Shown: positions 30,403 through 38,526 of the stretch, one piece after another | Numbering within the stretch: the first letter of the stretch is position 1 | Layout: every line of letters starts with the position of its first letter | Assembly: GCA_955652675.1 (NCBI GenBank) | Contig: CATPBP010000044.1 | Span: 1-44,747, forward strand | DNA: 44,747 nt | Direction: 5' to 3' | Source: Candidatus Dormiibacterota bacterium | Lineage (GTDB): Bacteria > Chloroflexota > Dormibacteria > Dormibacterales > Dormibacteraceae | The notes under the pieces: generated by a model | Database searches by the model: none | Seen by the model: only the letters and a program-made list of their open reading frames with translations | What the model was told of the DNA's origin: nothing | Translations under genes and position numbers: made by a program

Positions 30403-32650
30403 GGCGCGTTCCGGTCCCGTGCGTCTGCTGGCCGTGGCCTGGACGACGTTCCAGCCGCGCACCGTCGGTCTCGCCGCCGCCCTGGGCGGAAAACCGGCCT
30501 TCGTGTCCAGCCGACTGGGCCGGGCACTGCCGCCGCTGCGCTATGCGGCGGCCGCACTGAAGACCTGGCGGCTGCTGGAGCGTGACTCACCTGAGCTGGT
30601 CCTGGCCGTCACGCCGCCGGTCTTCGCGCCTCTGGTCTGCTGGCTCTGGGGCAGCTGGCGGCGACGGCCGCTGGTCATCGATTGCCACACAGGCACCCTG
30701 GAGTCGACAAAGTGGGGCTGGGCCGATCCGTTGCACCGCTGGCTGATGCGCCGCGCGTCGGCCACCCTGCTGCACACGGAGCAGGCGCTGAGCGTTGTCG
30801 AGGGCTGGGGCGCGCCGGCGCTCCTCATACCGGACGATCTCCCGGAGGCTGCGGAGGCCGCGGCCCTGCCGGCCGCCGAGCGCCAGACTGTCCTGGTTGC
30901 CGGCAGCTTCGACGAGAACGAGCCGGTCGAGGCTGTCGTGGAGGCAGCCCGCCTGCTGCCGGAGGTGGAGCTGCGCCTCACCGGAAATCCGGAGCTGCTG
31001 CCGGCAGGGATCCGTGCCTCGGCGCCGTCCAACGTCGTCTTCACCGGCTTCCTGCCCTATCCCGTCTTCCTGGGAGAGCTGATGAGGGCCCAAGTGGTGG
31101 CCGCCTTCAGCAGCGACCCCGGGATCATGAACCGGGCGGCCTTCGAAGCGGTCGGACTCGGCCGCCCTCTAGTGCTCACCGACTTCCCCGGCCTTCAAGA
31201 GCGTTTCGGCCAGGCCGCGCTGTTCTCCACCAACGAGCCGGCCCGGATGGCCGCGGCGCTCCGTCAGGCCCTCGGGAATCGAGAACAGCTGGCGGAGCGC
31301 AGCCGGCGGCTCGCCGGCGACCTGCGAGGGCGGCGGTCGCATGCGCTTTCGAGGCTGCGATCGCTGATCGACCGGGGGCGGAACAGAGCCCGACCGGCGT
31401 CAGGCGCCACGCTGCCCCGAAGCAACCGCCCGGCCGTGCTGATGATCACCCAGCACTCGCCCGCCGAGCACGTGCAGGTCCACCGCAACCTGCTAGAGCT
31501 GGCGGGTCGCGGATTCGATGTAGACGTCGTCTGCTCCAGGGATACCGGGGTCCACGAGCTGGCGGACCTGCCGCCGGGGATCCGGATCTACGAGGTGCCC
31601 GTCCGCCACAAGAGAAAGCCTGCGATCCGTTACCCCTTCGAATACTCCGCCTTCTTCCTGGCCGCGCTTGGCATCGTCAGCGCGCTGACGCTCCGGAGGC
31701 GGTACGAGGTGGTCCAGGTGGACAATCTCCCCGACCACCTCGCCCTGGTCACGCCAATCGCCCGCTGGAGGGGTATCCGTGTCGTCTTCAACATGTTCGA
31801 GCTGATGCCGGAGATGGTTGCCTCGCGATACCCGACGGGAGCGCTGAGCGGCCTCGTCTGGGTGGCTCGCGGCATGGAGACGGCGGCCACAAGGTGGGCT
31901 GACCACGTCATCGTCGTGAGCCAGGACTGCTGGCGCCGCGTGCACGCCCGAGGGGTGCCGGGATCAAAGCTGAGTGTGGTGCTCAACACCACACCTTCGC
32001 CACCCGGCACCCTTCTGCGGCGGCCGTCGTCATACGGGGAGACGAAGGAGCCTCCGTTTCTCGTCACGCACGGAACGCTCGTCGATCGATATGGCGTTCA
32101 CGTCGCCCTGCAGGCATTTGCCCATCTGGCCGACCGCTGGCCGAGGCTGACGCTGCGTGTGATCGGCGACGGCGACGCCAGGCCCCGGCTCGAGGAGCTG
32201 GCGCGCGAACTCGGCATCGCCGATCGAGTGATCTTCACTGGATATCTGCCCTGGCCGGAGACCATCGCACAGGTCCAGCGGGCCGCCGCCGGCATCGTCT
32301 CCGTGATCGCTGACGGCTACGGCGAGGTCCTTCTTCCGACCAAGCTCCTGGAGTACACGAGCCTGGCGGTTCCCACCGTATGCGCCCGGCTCCCGGCGGT
32401 GGAGGACTACTTTCCCGAGAATTCCATGGCCTACTTCACCCCTGGCGATTCGGACGACCTGGCGCACAAGCTGGAGGCGGTGCTGAGCGAGCCGGCGCTG
32501 GCCGCCTCGCGGGCCCGGCGTGCCGCCGAGGTCGCCGGCCGGCTAGGCTGGGACCGCATGCGGCACGCCTACCTCCAGGCCCTGGGGCTGCCGTTCGAAG
32601 ATTCCGGCACGCCAGCCCGGGCCGGGGCTGGCCAGCTCAGCCGCGCATGA
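30383..32650 (+). CDS. Fused double GT-B glycosyltransferase (two GT4-like modules)
   Basis: 755 residues, twice the usual GT4 size. The first module (about 10-320) has VRLLAVAWTT, VVFTGFLPYPVFLGEL and the nucleotide-sugar loop FEAVGLGRPLVLTD. A basic linker (about 320-350) follows. The second module (about 350-740) begins VLMITQHSPAEHVQVHRNLLEL, has VTHGTLVDRYGVHVALQAF, VIFTGYLPWPETIAQ and the loop LLPTKLLEYTSLAVPTVCARL. Each should transfer a sugar from a nucleotide donor to a lipid-linked acceptor at the inner membrane face. The start is GTG at 30383 (20-base overlap with the Wzz-like gene); a GTG at 30419 is almost as good. The stop overlaps the next ATG (ATGA). Confidence 0.85.
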   Translation: MPPAPDRARSGPVRLLAVAWTTFQPRTVGLAAALGGKPAFVSSRLGRALPPLRYAAAALKTWRLLERDSPELVLAVTPPVFAPLVCWLWGSWRRRPLVIDCHTGTLESTKWGWADPLHRWLMRRASATLLHTEQALSVVEGWGAPALLIPDDLPEAAEAAALPAAERQTVLVAGSFDENEPVEAVVEAARLLPEVELRLTGNPELLPAGIRASAPSNVVFTGFLPYPVFLGELMRAQVVAAFSSDPGIMNRAAFEAVGLGRPLVLTDFPGLQERFGQAALFSTNEPARMAAALRQALGNREQLAERSRRLAGDLRGRRSHALSRLRSLIDRGRNRARPASGATLPRSNRPAVLMITQHSPAEHVQVHRNLLELAGRGFDVDVVCSRDTGVHELADLPPGIRIYEVPVRHKRKPAIRYPFEYSAFFLAALGIVSALTLRRRYEVVQVDNLPDHLALVTPIARWRGIRVVFNMFELMPEMVASRYPTGALSGLVWVARGMETAATRWADHVIVVSQDCWRRVHARGVPGSKLSVVLNTTPSPPGTLLRRPSSYGETKEPPFLVTHGTLVDRYGVHVALQAFAHLADRWPRLTLRVIGDGDARPRLEELARELGIADRVIFTGYLPWPETIAQVQRAAAGIVSVIADGYGEVLLPTKLLEYTSLAVPTVCARLPAVEDYFPENSMAYFTPGDSDDLAHKLEAVLSEPALAASRARRAAEVAGRLGWDRMRHAYLQALGLPFEDSGTPARAGAGQLSRA

Positions 32651-34044
32651 CTGCCAGTCAGCTCCAGATCCTGGCCGCCGGCCTCCTTGTGGCCGCGGTG
32701 CTCTGGCTGCTCACGGTGTGGCGCCCCGCCATCGGCTGCGCGCTGCTGGTCCTCGGGATCCCGCTGACGGGCGGCTTGAGCCGGGGCAGCGTGGTGCCTC
32801 TCCTGCGCGTCAACGAAGTGCTCCTGCTGATCGTGGTCACTGCGCTGATCGCGCGTGCCCTTCCGCGCCGGCACAACGTCACCTTCACCGGCCTGGACCT
32901 TCCCGTCCTCGCTTTCTGCCTGGGCGGCGTGGTCATCCCCTGGGCGGTAATCAGCCTGCAGCACGCCGACGCCAGCCTCGACGATTGGCGATCCGTGCTA
33001 GCGCCGATTCAATACCTGCTCGTCTACGTCGTCTTTTCGCGGGTCAGGTTCTCAGAACGCGACCTGCGCCTGCTCCTGAACCTGACCATGCTGGCGAGCG
33101 TGATAGTGGCGGTGGTGGCCCTGGTGGAGGTTGCAAACCTCCCGGGGGTGCGGCGAACGGTTGAGACCCTCTTTCCACCGCTCTCGGTTGAGCCGGTCAC
33201 CGACACGAGCTTTCGCCCAACGTCGCTCCTCGGCCACTTCAGCGCCGTGGGCGCCTTCGGCGTCATGAACCTTACGCTGGCCCTGGCCCTGGCCGCTGGC
33301 CGAACCAGGGACTTCAATGGAATCTGGCTCGGTATCGTGATGGCCCTGAACGGCGTCACCGTGATCGCCACGCAAACGCTCGCCCCCATCGCCGTACTGC
33401 CGCTCGCCGCCCTGCTGGTTCTCCTCCACCTTCGCCACGTGCCATGGCAGGTTGGATTCGCACCGGTGGCTCTGCTGGCCGGGCTCGTCGCGCTCTGGCC
33501 CTCGGTGCTGGCTCGGATTCAGAACCAGCTGGCCGCCGGAAGCCCGGCACCAGGCGTCAGCCAGGGCAGGCTGCCCGCCTCCCTCCAGGTCCGCGTGGGC
33601 TACTGGCAGGACTATTTTCTCCCCTCACTTCTCAACCACGGTCCCTGGCTTGGCACCGGCACACTGATCCCCAGCGACGTGCCGCGGCGGCTGATCCAGT
33701 TCGTCGACAACGGTTATCTATGGGCGGGCTTTCGGGCCGGCCTGGTCGGCGTTCTCCTGATGGTCGTTCTGCTGGCCACCATTGCCGGTGTAGCCTGGAG
33801 CCTGAGGAGCAGTGGCGTGGCAGTTCATCGGGCAATCGGCGCGACGGCGTTCGCGTCGGTCATAGCCTTCGCGCTGATGGAGCTCACTTCCGAGTACCTC
33901 ACCTTCACGTCGGTCACCCAGGAGTTCTGGATGCTGGTCGGACTCGCCGCGGCGGCGACCGCTCAGCGCCGGCGGTCACCTATCAGATACCTCGTGCTCA
34001 GCGGCCGAGGTCGCGACCTGCGCGGTCGCCGACTCCCGGTCTGA
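32647..34044 (+). CDS. O-antigen ligase/polymerase-like membrane protein (Wzy-like)
   Basis: 465 residues with 10 or more hydrophobic segments and the large extracytoplasmic loop that defines the Wzy_C/O-antigen ligase family. The loop includes QVRVGYWQDYFLPSLLNHGPWLGTG, where the W-x-G-x-G end is typical, and VDNGYLWAGFRAGLVGVLL follows it. Such proteins polymerise repeat units outside the membrane in the Wzx/Wzy pathway or ligate them to an acceptor. The ATG at 32647 overlaps the previous stop (ATGA), and a gap of 2 bp separates it from the next ATG. The open frame upstream of 32647 is a shadow of the glycosyltransferase gene. Confidence 0.85.
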   Translation: MTASQLQILAAGLLVAAVLWLLTVWRPAIGCALLVLGIPLTGGLSRGSVVPLLRVNEVLLLIVVTALIARALPRRHNVTFTGLDLPVLAFCLGGVVIPWAVISLQHADASLDDWRSVLAPIQYLLVYVVFSRVRFSERDLRLLLNLTMLASVIVAVVALVEVANLPGVRRTVETLFPPLSVEPVTDTSFRPTSLLGHFSAVGAFGVMNLTLALALAAGRTRDFNGIWLGIVMALNGVTVIATQTLAPIAVLPLAALLVLLHLRHVPWQVGFAPVALLAGLVALWPSVLARIQNQLAAGSPAPGVSQGRLPASLQVRVGYWQDYFLPSLLNHGPWLGTGTLIPSDVPRRLIQFVDNGYLWAGFRAGLVGVLLMVVLLATIAGVAWSLRSSGVAVHRAIGATAFASVIAFALMELTSEYLTFTSVTQEFWMLVGLAAAATAQRRRSPIRYLVLSGRGRDLRGRRLPV

Positions 34045-34046
34045 CG

Positions 34047-35858
34047 ATGGGCGGCTCGCCGCCTCTGCCGCTGGTCGCGGCTCGCCACTTTCTGTGGGGG
34101 CGGCGGGACCGAGCCCGAGAGCTGGTCTGGAAAGATAGGCCGGGCTTCGAGCCGCGAGCCCACGAGCCGAACCAAATCGAGCTGGTGGCGCCGGAACGAG
34201 CCGACGGTGGCGTGCTCGCCGCGCCGGCATCCGCCTGCTTGGGGGTGCTTGAGCCCGGCACGGCGCTAGCCGCCTTTGCGCGACTGCTCGGTCTCGGGGT
34301 CACGGAGCTGGCAGGCGGCGAGCTGGCGCTGCTGCTGGAAAGGGCCCTGCGTCACCGCTGGGGACTCCTGGCAGGCTCCGCCGACCGTCTCGGCGGCCTC
34401 CCGGCGGACCGCCTGCGCACGATCGACGCATTCGTCCGCGGCGGCGGCACCCTCTTCGTTTACGGCGTTCGCCCGGGAACCGACCTTCGGCACCTGAGCC
34501 GGCACCTCAATCTGGAGCCGGTACACGCCGCCCCCCTCCCCGCTCGCTCCAGCGCGCTGCAGTTTCAGGGTGGCGCCGGCGACTTCGCAGGCTTGCTCGC
34601 GGGCGTACGCCTGGGGACCTCCGAACAGGGTTCGCGGCTGCGAGGAGCGGCACGCCCGCTGGCCCTGAGCCTGGTCGGCCGGGAGGCACACCCCTCGCTG
34701 GTGGAGCACTCCTCAGGGCAGGGACGGGTGGTTCTCAGCAGCTTCGCCGGGGACCTGGAGGGCGACCTGGCCGGCTCCTTCGGCGCTGAGCGGAGCCCGG
34801 TTCTGCTGCCGCCGGCGATGGCGCTCAAGCGCGCCTTCGGCCGTGCCGCCTGGCACCCACCCGCGCTCCTCGCCAACTTCACCATCGATGATCCGGCGCT
34901 TCGCCAGGGCCTGCTGGGGCTGCCCTACGCGGAGCTCGCGCGGACGGCCCGAGAGCACGACTTCCACGTGACCGTGGCGACGATTCCGGCCGAGCTCGGC
35001 CTGGCGCGGAGAGAAGTCCTCACGCAGCTCAGCAAGCAGCCCGAGCTGGTCTCCGCCTGCTACCACGGCTGGAACCACGACGGCTACGAGTTCTACCGCT
35101 CAACCGGAAGCCGCCTGCGCCACCGGGTCCGGTCCCTGCCCGAGCAGCGTGAGGCGCTCCGCCTGGCGGCGGAGCGGGGCCGGCGGTTCGCTGAGCAGAC
35201 GGGGTACGAGCTGGACCGGGTGATGGTCTTTCCACACGGGATAGGGCCTGCGGCGATCCTGCCCGACCTGCACAAGCTCGGCTTCATAGCCAGCTGCAAC
35301 CTGGACAACAGGTATCCGCTGGAGGCCGAGGTGCCGGATGACCCCCACCTCGGCTTGCGCCCGGCGGATACCGCGTGGGCGGGCTTTCCGCTGCTCTGGC
35401 GGAGGAGTATCACGGACCACGGCTACCTGCTGGACCTCTTTCTGGGCCGGCCCGCGATGACCATGAGACACCGCGAGCAGCTGGGCCGGAAGATGCAGCC
35501 CTTCGTCGAGCGGGCGCAGGAGATACGTCGAGCAGGTCGCGGCGCCGTGGCGTGGCGGGGGCTCGACGAGGTGGCGCGACACGCCTACTGGCAGCGGCTC
35601 GATCCACAGCTCGGCTGGCAGATCCTGATGACCGCCAACGAGGTCTGCCTGCACAATCCGGACCCGGAGCCGAGAACCTACACCGTCTGGCGCCCGGACC
35701 TACCGCCCGGCAGCCGCTTCGAGACCGATGACGCCCCCGGCGAAGCCGCCGAGGGGACACGCATCACAGTGGCACCGGGAGCGAAGACAACAATCAGACT
35801 TCTGCGCGGCAAGCACCCCCCCGAGCTCCCAACCCGCCACACCTGCACCCTCCCATAA
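34047..35858 (+). CDS. Large protein with GATase-like N-terminus and NodB-like deacetylase-like domain
   Basis: 603 residues. The first 270 residues contain short strands and GGGTLFVYGVRPG, SGQGRVVLSSFAGDLEGDL, resembling class I glutamine amidotransferase-like or beta-galactosidase trimerisation folds. The rest looks like a deacetylase barrel: ANFTIDDPALR near residue 277 in place of TFDDG, DFHVTVATIPAEL, then CYHGWNHDGYEF near 339 giving the H-x3-H pair. RVMVFPHGIG follows. The paralogue at 26758 has a similar HGLKHDG. The last 50 residues form a small beta domain. It lacks an obvious signal peptide. Its role is probably modification or processing of the polymer; catalysis is uncertain because motif 1 has TIDDP. 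It starts 2 bp after the Wzy-like gene. Confidence 0.7.
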   Translation: MGGSPPLPLVAARHFLWGRRDRARELVWKDRPGFEPRAHEPNQIELVAPERADGGVLAAPASACLGVLEPGTALAAFARLLGLGVTELAGGELALLLERALRHRWGLLAGSADRLGGLPADRLRTIDAFVRGGGTLFVYGVRPGTDLRHLSRHLNLEPVHAAPLPARSSALQFQGGAGDFAGLLAGVRLGTSEQGSRLRGAARPLALSLVGREAHPSLVEHSSGQGRVVLSSFAGDLEGDLAGSFGAERSPVLLPPAMALKRAFGRAAWHPPALLANFTIDDPALRQGLLGLPYAELARTAREHDFHVTVATIPAELGLARREVLTQLSKQPELVSACYHGWNHDGYEFYRSTGSRLRHRVRSLPEQREALRLAAERGRRFAEQTGYELDRVMVFPHGIGPAAILPDLHKLGFIASCNLDNRYPLEAEVPDDPHLGLRPADTAWAGFPLLWRRSITDHGYLLDLFLGRPAMTMRHREQLGRKMQPFVERAQEIRRAGRGAVAWRGLDEVARHAYWQRLDPQLGWQILMTANEVCLHNPDPEPRTYTVWRPDLPPGSRFETDDAPGEAAEGTRITVAPGAKTTIRLLRGKHPPELPTRHTCTLP

Positions 35859-35867
35859 CTCCAATTC

Positions 35868-35885
35868 CCTCCCCTTGTGGGGAGG
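35868..35885. terminator. Bidirectional hairpin between convergent genes
   Basis: A perfect 7-bp stem CCTCCCC/GGGGAGG with a TTGT loop lies 9 bp after the + stop and 13 bp before the stop of the minus-strand aminotransferase gene. On the + strand it is followed by AAATCCTGTTTGTC, a weak T-rich tail. It shares CCTCCCCTTGTG with the hairpin at 21319-21346. Confidence 0.65.
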
Positions 35886-35898
35886 AAATCCTGTTTGT

Positions 35899-37005
35899 CT
35901 AGGCGATTTGGAGGGTGGCTGCTTGGGTTAGGTGGGTGGCTACCTGGGTGACCGCCCGTTCGGTCAACTCTGGATACATCGGCAGGGAGAGGACCTGATC
36001 GGTTGCCAGCTCTGCCACGGGGAAATCGCCCCTGCCGTGGCCGAGATCCGCCCAGGCCGGCTGGAGATGCACCGGAATCGGGTAGTGGATCCCCGTCCCC
36101 ACGCCGGCTGCATGCAGGCGGCTCTGCACCCGCTCCCTCCCCGAGACCCGCACCGCATATATGTGGTAGGCGTGCCGGTTACCAGGGCCCTCGGAGGCCG
36201 TCTCGAAGCGGTCGCCCAACAGCTCGTCATAGAGGGCGGCGCGGCGGCGGCGGGCTTCTGTCCACCTCTCCAGGCGGCGCAGCTTCACGCGCAGGAAGGC
36301 CGCCTGCAGCTCGGGCAGCCGGTAGTTGAAGCCCTTCACGGAGTGCACGTACTTCTCTTCCGCACCCCAATCCCGGAGCAGCCGAACCTGCCGGGCGAGC
36401 CCGGCGTCGCTAGTCGTCACCGCCCCGCCCTCCCCGTAAGCGCCCAGGTTCTTGCCCGGATAGAAGCTGAAGCAGCCAAGCTCGCCCATCGATCCGGCAC
36501 GCACCCCGCCCTGCTCTGCACCGTGCGCCTGGCAGGCGTCCTCGACCACCGGTATCCCATGCCGGCGCGCAATCTCCAGGATCGGCCCCATGTCGGCCAT
36601 CTGCCCATATAGGTGCACCGGCACTATCGCCCGGGTCCGCTGGTTGATTGCAGCCTCGAGATGAGCCGGGTCCATCGTCAGAGATCGCGGGGCAACGTCC
36701 ACGAAGACCGGTCTCGCGCCGGTGTAGCCGATGGCTGCGACGGTGGCCACGAACGTGAGCGGAACCGTGATCACCTCGTCTCCCGGTCCCACCCCGAGCG
36801 CGAGAAGAGCGACGTGCAGGGCGCTGGTCCCCGTGTTGACCGCGATCGCCTGCTCCACGCCGCAGTAGGCGGCGAACTCTTCTTCGAACGCGTGGACCTC
36901 CGGTCCGAGCACGAACTGGCTTGACTCCAGCACCCGCCTGGCGGCCGCCATGACCTCATCCTCTATGTCGCGGTACTGGGCGCGAAGGTCGAGGAAGGGG
37001 ATCAT
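35899..37005 (-). CDS. DegT/DnrJ/EryC1/StrS sugar aminotransferase
   Basis: 368 residues, PLP-dependent, fold type I. It opens with MIPFLDLRAQYRDIEDEV, has NTGTSALHVALLALGVGPGDEVI, PVHLYGQMADM and VEDACQAHGAE. The PLP-binding lysine is in CFSFYPGKNLGAYGEGGA, and GFNYRLPELQAAFL and GIHYPIPVHLQPA are also family features. It converts a keto nucleotide sugar to an amino sugar using glutamate. The partner dehydrogenase gene overlaps it by 4 bases upstream, a pair like WlbA-WlbC or WbpB-WbpE that make 3-amino-3-deoxy uronic acids. The start is the ATG at 37005. Confidence 0.92.
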   Translation of the reverse strand: MIPFLDLRAQYRDIEDEVMAAARRVLESSQFVLGPEVHAFEEEFAAYCGVEQAIAVNTGTSALHVALLALGVGPGDEVITVPLTFVATVAAIGYTGARPVFVDVAPRSLTMDPAHLEAAINQRTRAIVPVHLYGQMADMGPILEIARRHGIPVVEDACQAHGAEQGGVRAGSMGELGCFSFYPGKNLGAYGEGGAVTTSDAGLARQVRLLRDWGAEEKYVHSVKGFNYRLPELQAAFLRVKLRRLERWTEARRRRAALYDELLGDRFETASEGPGNRHAYHIYAVRVSGRERVQSRLHAAGVGTGIHYPIPVHLQPAWADLGHGRGDFPVAELATDQVLSLPMYPELTERAVTQVATHLTQAATLQIA

Positions 37006-38120
37006 CCGAGCGGCACCGCCATCCCGCTGTCATTCAAGGAACGCTCTGCCGCTTCCAGAACCCGAATGACGCGCAGCCCGGCCGCCCCGTCTGTTAGCGG
37101 CCGCCGCCCTTCACGGACGCATTCCGCGAAATGTTGCGCCACTGTTGCAAGCGCCTCGGCGACGCCGAGTTGTGGGGCCAGCACGTCTCCGGCCCGGTAG
37201 CTGACCAGCAGATCGTGCGCGCCCTCCAACCCCTCGCCGGGGCTCGTGCTGACCGTCACGCCCTTGTCGTAGACCTTCACCTTCTCGCTGGGCTCGAGGT
37301 CGTCGTACACGATCATCTGGCGATCGCCGCCGATCAGCGTCCGGCGGATCTTGACAGGCGCCAGCCAGTTCACGTGAAGATGCGCGATCAAACGATTGTC
37401 AAAGAAGCACGTCAGGTAAGCGGTGTTCACCGGCTGTCCGGGAAAGTGCGCCACGCCGGTGGCCGCTACCGCCCGAGGTTCCTCTTGCAGGATGTGGTCC
37501 ATGATCGAGAGGTCGTGCACCGCGAGATCCCATAGGACGCTCACGTCGTGCTGAAACATCCCCAGGTTGACCCGCACCGAGTCGTAGTAGTAGAGGCGCC
37601 CCAGGTGACCACTGTCGACGAGGGCCCTGATCTTGCGGACCGCCCCTGAGTACAGGAACGTGTGGTCGACCATGAGGACCAGGTCGAGGTCCGCGGCGGT
37701 CTCTATCAGGCGCACAGCCTGCTCGGAGCTGCCGGCGAGTGGCTTTTCGACCAGGACGTGCTTGCCGGCCTTGAGGGCGGCCAGCGCAAGACTGAAGTGA
37801 GTGTGGAGCGGGGTTGCGATCACCACAGCCTCCACTCGCCGGTCGGCCAGGAGTGCCTGGTAGTCCGTATAGACTTCGATGGCGGGATACCGCCCCTGCG
37901 CCTGGGCCAGTCTCTCCGGACGAGGGTCGCTCACCGCAACCACGGTGGAGGTGGGCGCCTCGTTGAAGTTCCGAGCTAGATTGGGACCCCAGTACCCGTA
38001 TCCGATGATTCCCACGGCCAGCAGATCCCGGGCGCCCGCGGCGATCGGCGGCCGCCGGGGACGGCCGGCAACTCGGGGGCCACGAGCAGCGGCCGAGCGG
38101 GCTCGCCTGATGGCGCTCAT
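37002..38120 (-). CDS. Gfo/Idh/MocA family nucleotide-sugar dehydrogenase
   Basis: About 372 residues. Rossmann NAD motif VGIIGYGYWGPNLARNF, EKPLAG after the nucleotide domain, HTFLYSGAVRKI and LWDLAVHDLSIMDHIL carry the family catalytic Lys and His. Close families (WlbA, WbpB) oxidise UDP-GlcNAcA at C3 before transamination by the adjacent DegT enzyme. The first 30 residues are Arg and Ala rich, longer than usual, and may not all be translated. The ATG at 38120 is chosen for GGAGG 8 bases upstream; the longer frame to 38180 is rejected. The gene is divergent from the flippase gene. The stop overlaps the aminotransferase ATG. Confidence 0.9.
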   Translation of the reverse strand: MSAIRRARSAAARGPRVAGRPRRPPIAAGARDLLAVGIIGYGYWGPNLARNFNEAPTSTVVAVSDPRPERLAQAQGRYPAIEVYTDYQALLADRRVEAVVIATPLHTHFSLALAALKAGKHVLVEKPLAGSSEQAVRLIETAADLDLVLMVDHTFLYSGAVRKIRALVDSGHLGRLYYYDSVRVNLGMFQHDVSVLWDLAVHDLSIMDHILQEEPRAVAATGVAHFPGQPVNTAYLTCFFDNRLIAHLHVNWLAPVKIRRTLIGGDRQMIVYDDLEPSEKVKVYDKGVTVSTSPGEGLEGAHDLLVSYRAGDVLAPQLGVAEALATVAQHFAECVREGRRPLTDGAAGLRVIRVLEAAERSLNDSGMAVPLG

Positions 38121-38352
38121 GTGGCGTGCCTCCTGCCTTTCGCAAAGATCTGGCCAGCGGCACGCAGGGTCCGGCCACAAGCAGAGGTGGCGGCCTTACC
38201 GGATGCCGGCCTCATCGGCGCCTGGACCCGGGCCGCCCGACACCCAACGCCTCGGGGCAGCCGGCAATGCCGCGCCGGAGGCCGGTCGTGTGGCAGCTCC
38301 GCCGTGGGCGAGCGGTTTCTCCTGCATCAAAACACGATGGCCTCAGCAAGAA

Positions 38353-38382
38353 TTGACAGCCCGGTTTTGACGCGGTCGTAAC
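38353..38382 (+). promoter_or_regulatory. Putative promoter of the flippase gene
   Basis: TTGACA at 38353-38358 is a perfect sigma-70 -35 box; CGTAAC at 38377-38382 (18-base spacing) is a weak -10 match with the central TAA. It fits the direction and position of the flippase gene and lies just upstream of the palindrome at 38406. Confidence 0.35.
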
Positions 38383-38405
38383 AGACGCCGCGATCATTGC
38401 CCTCC

Positions 38406-38430
38406 CTCTGAGAACTCAATTGTTTCAGAG
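38406..38430. promoter_or_regulatory. 25-bp palindrome centred on CAATTG, possible operator
   Basis: CTCTGAGAAC and GTTTCAGAG form near-perfect arms around CAATTG-type centre DNA, unusually AT-rich for this genome. It lies between the putative promoter and the flippase start, so a repressor site or leader hairpin is likely. Confidence 0.4.
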
Positions 38431-38526
38431 TGGAGCTGGCCGCCTATAGGGCATTTGTCCCATAAGGTCTGGGCATCAATCCTGGGAGGACCAGGGCGCC
38501 GCCTCCTCCTCCCGTGGTCGAGCTGG

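Larger units (their letters stand above)
38121..38526. other. Divergent control region between dehydrogenase and flippase genes
   Basis: About 400 bp without a convincing gene. The first 200 bp are GC-rich; 38330-38440 is clearly richer in A and T. It contains a perfect TTGACA at 38353-38358 on the + strand with a weak TAA-containing -10 candidate about 17-18 bases downstream, and the palindrome at 38406-38430. The flippase frame stays open through the last 70 bp, so the region may be shorter if that gene starts at TTG 38455. Confidence 0.6.

Noticed and set aside
28633-30462. 609-codon minus-strand ORF
   Set aside because: Antisense shadow of the Wzz-like gene, with no family motif and no SD.
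30383-32650. Double glycosyltransferase as an artefact of two genes with a missing stop
   Set aside because: The frame is continuous through a basic linker with normal codon use and no SD or start-rich junction, so a true fusion is more likely.
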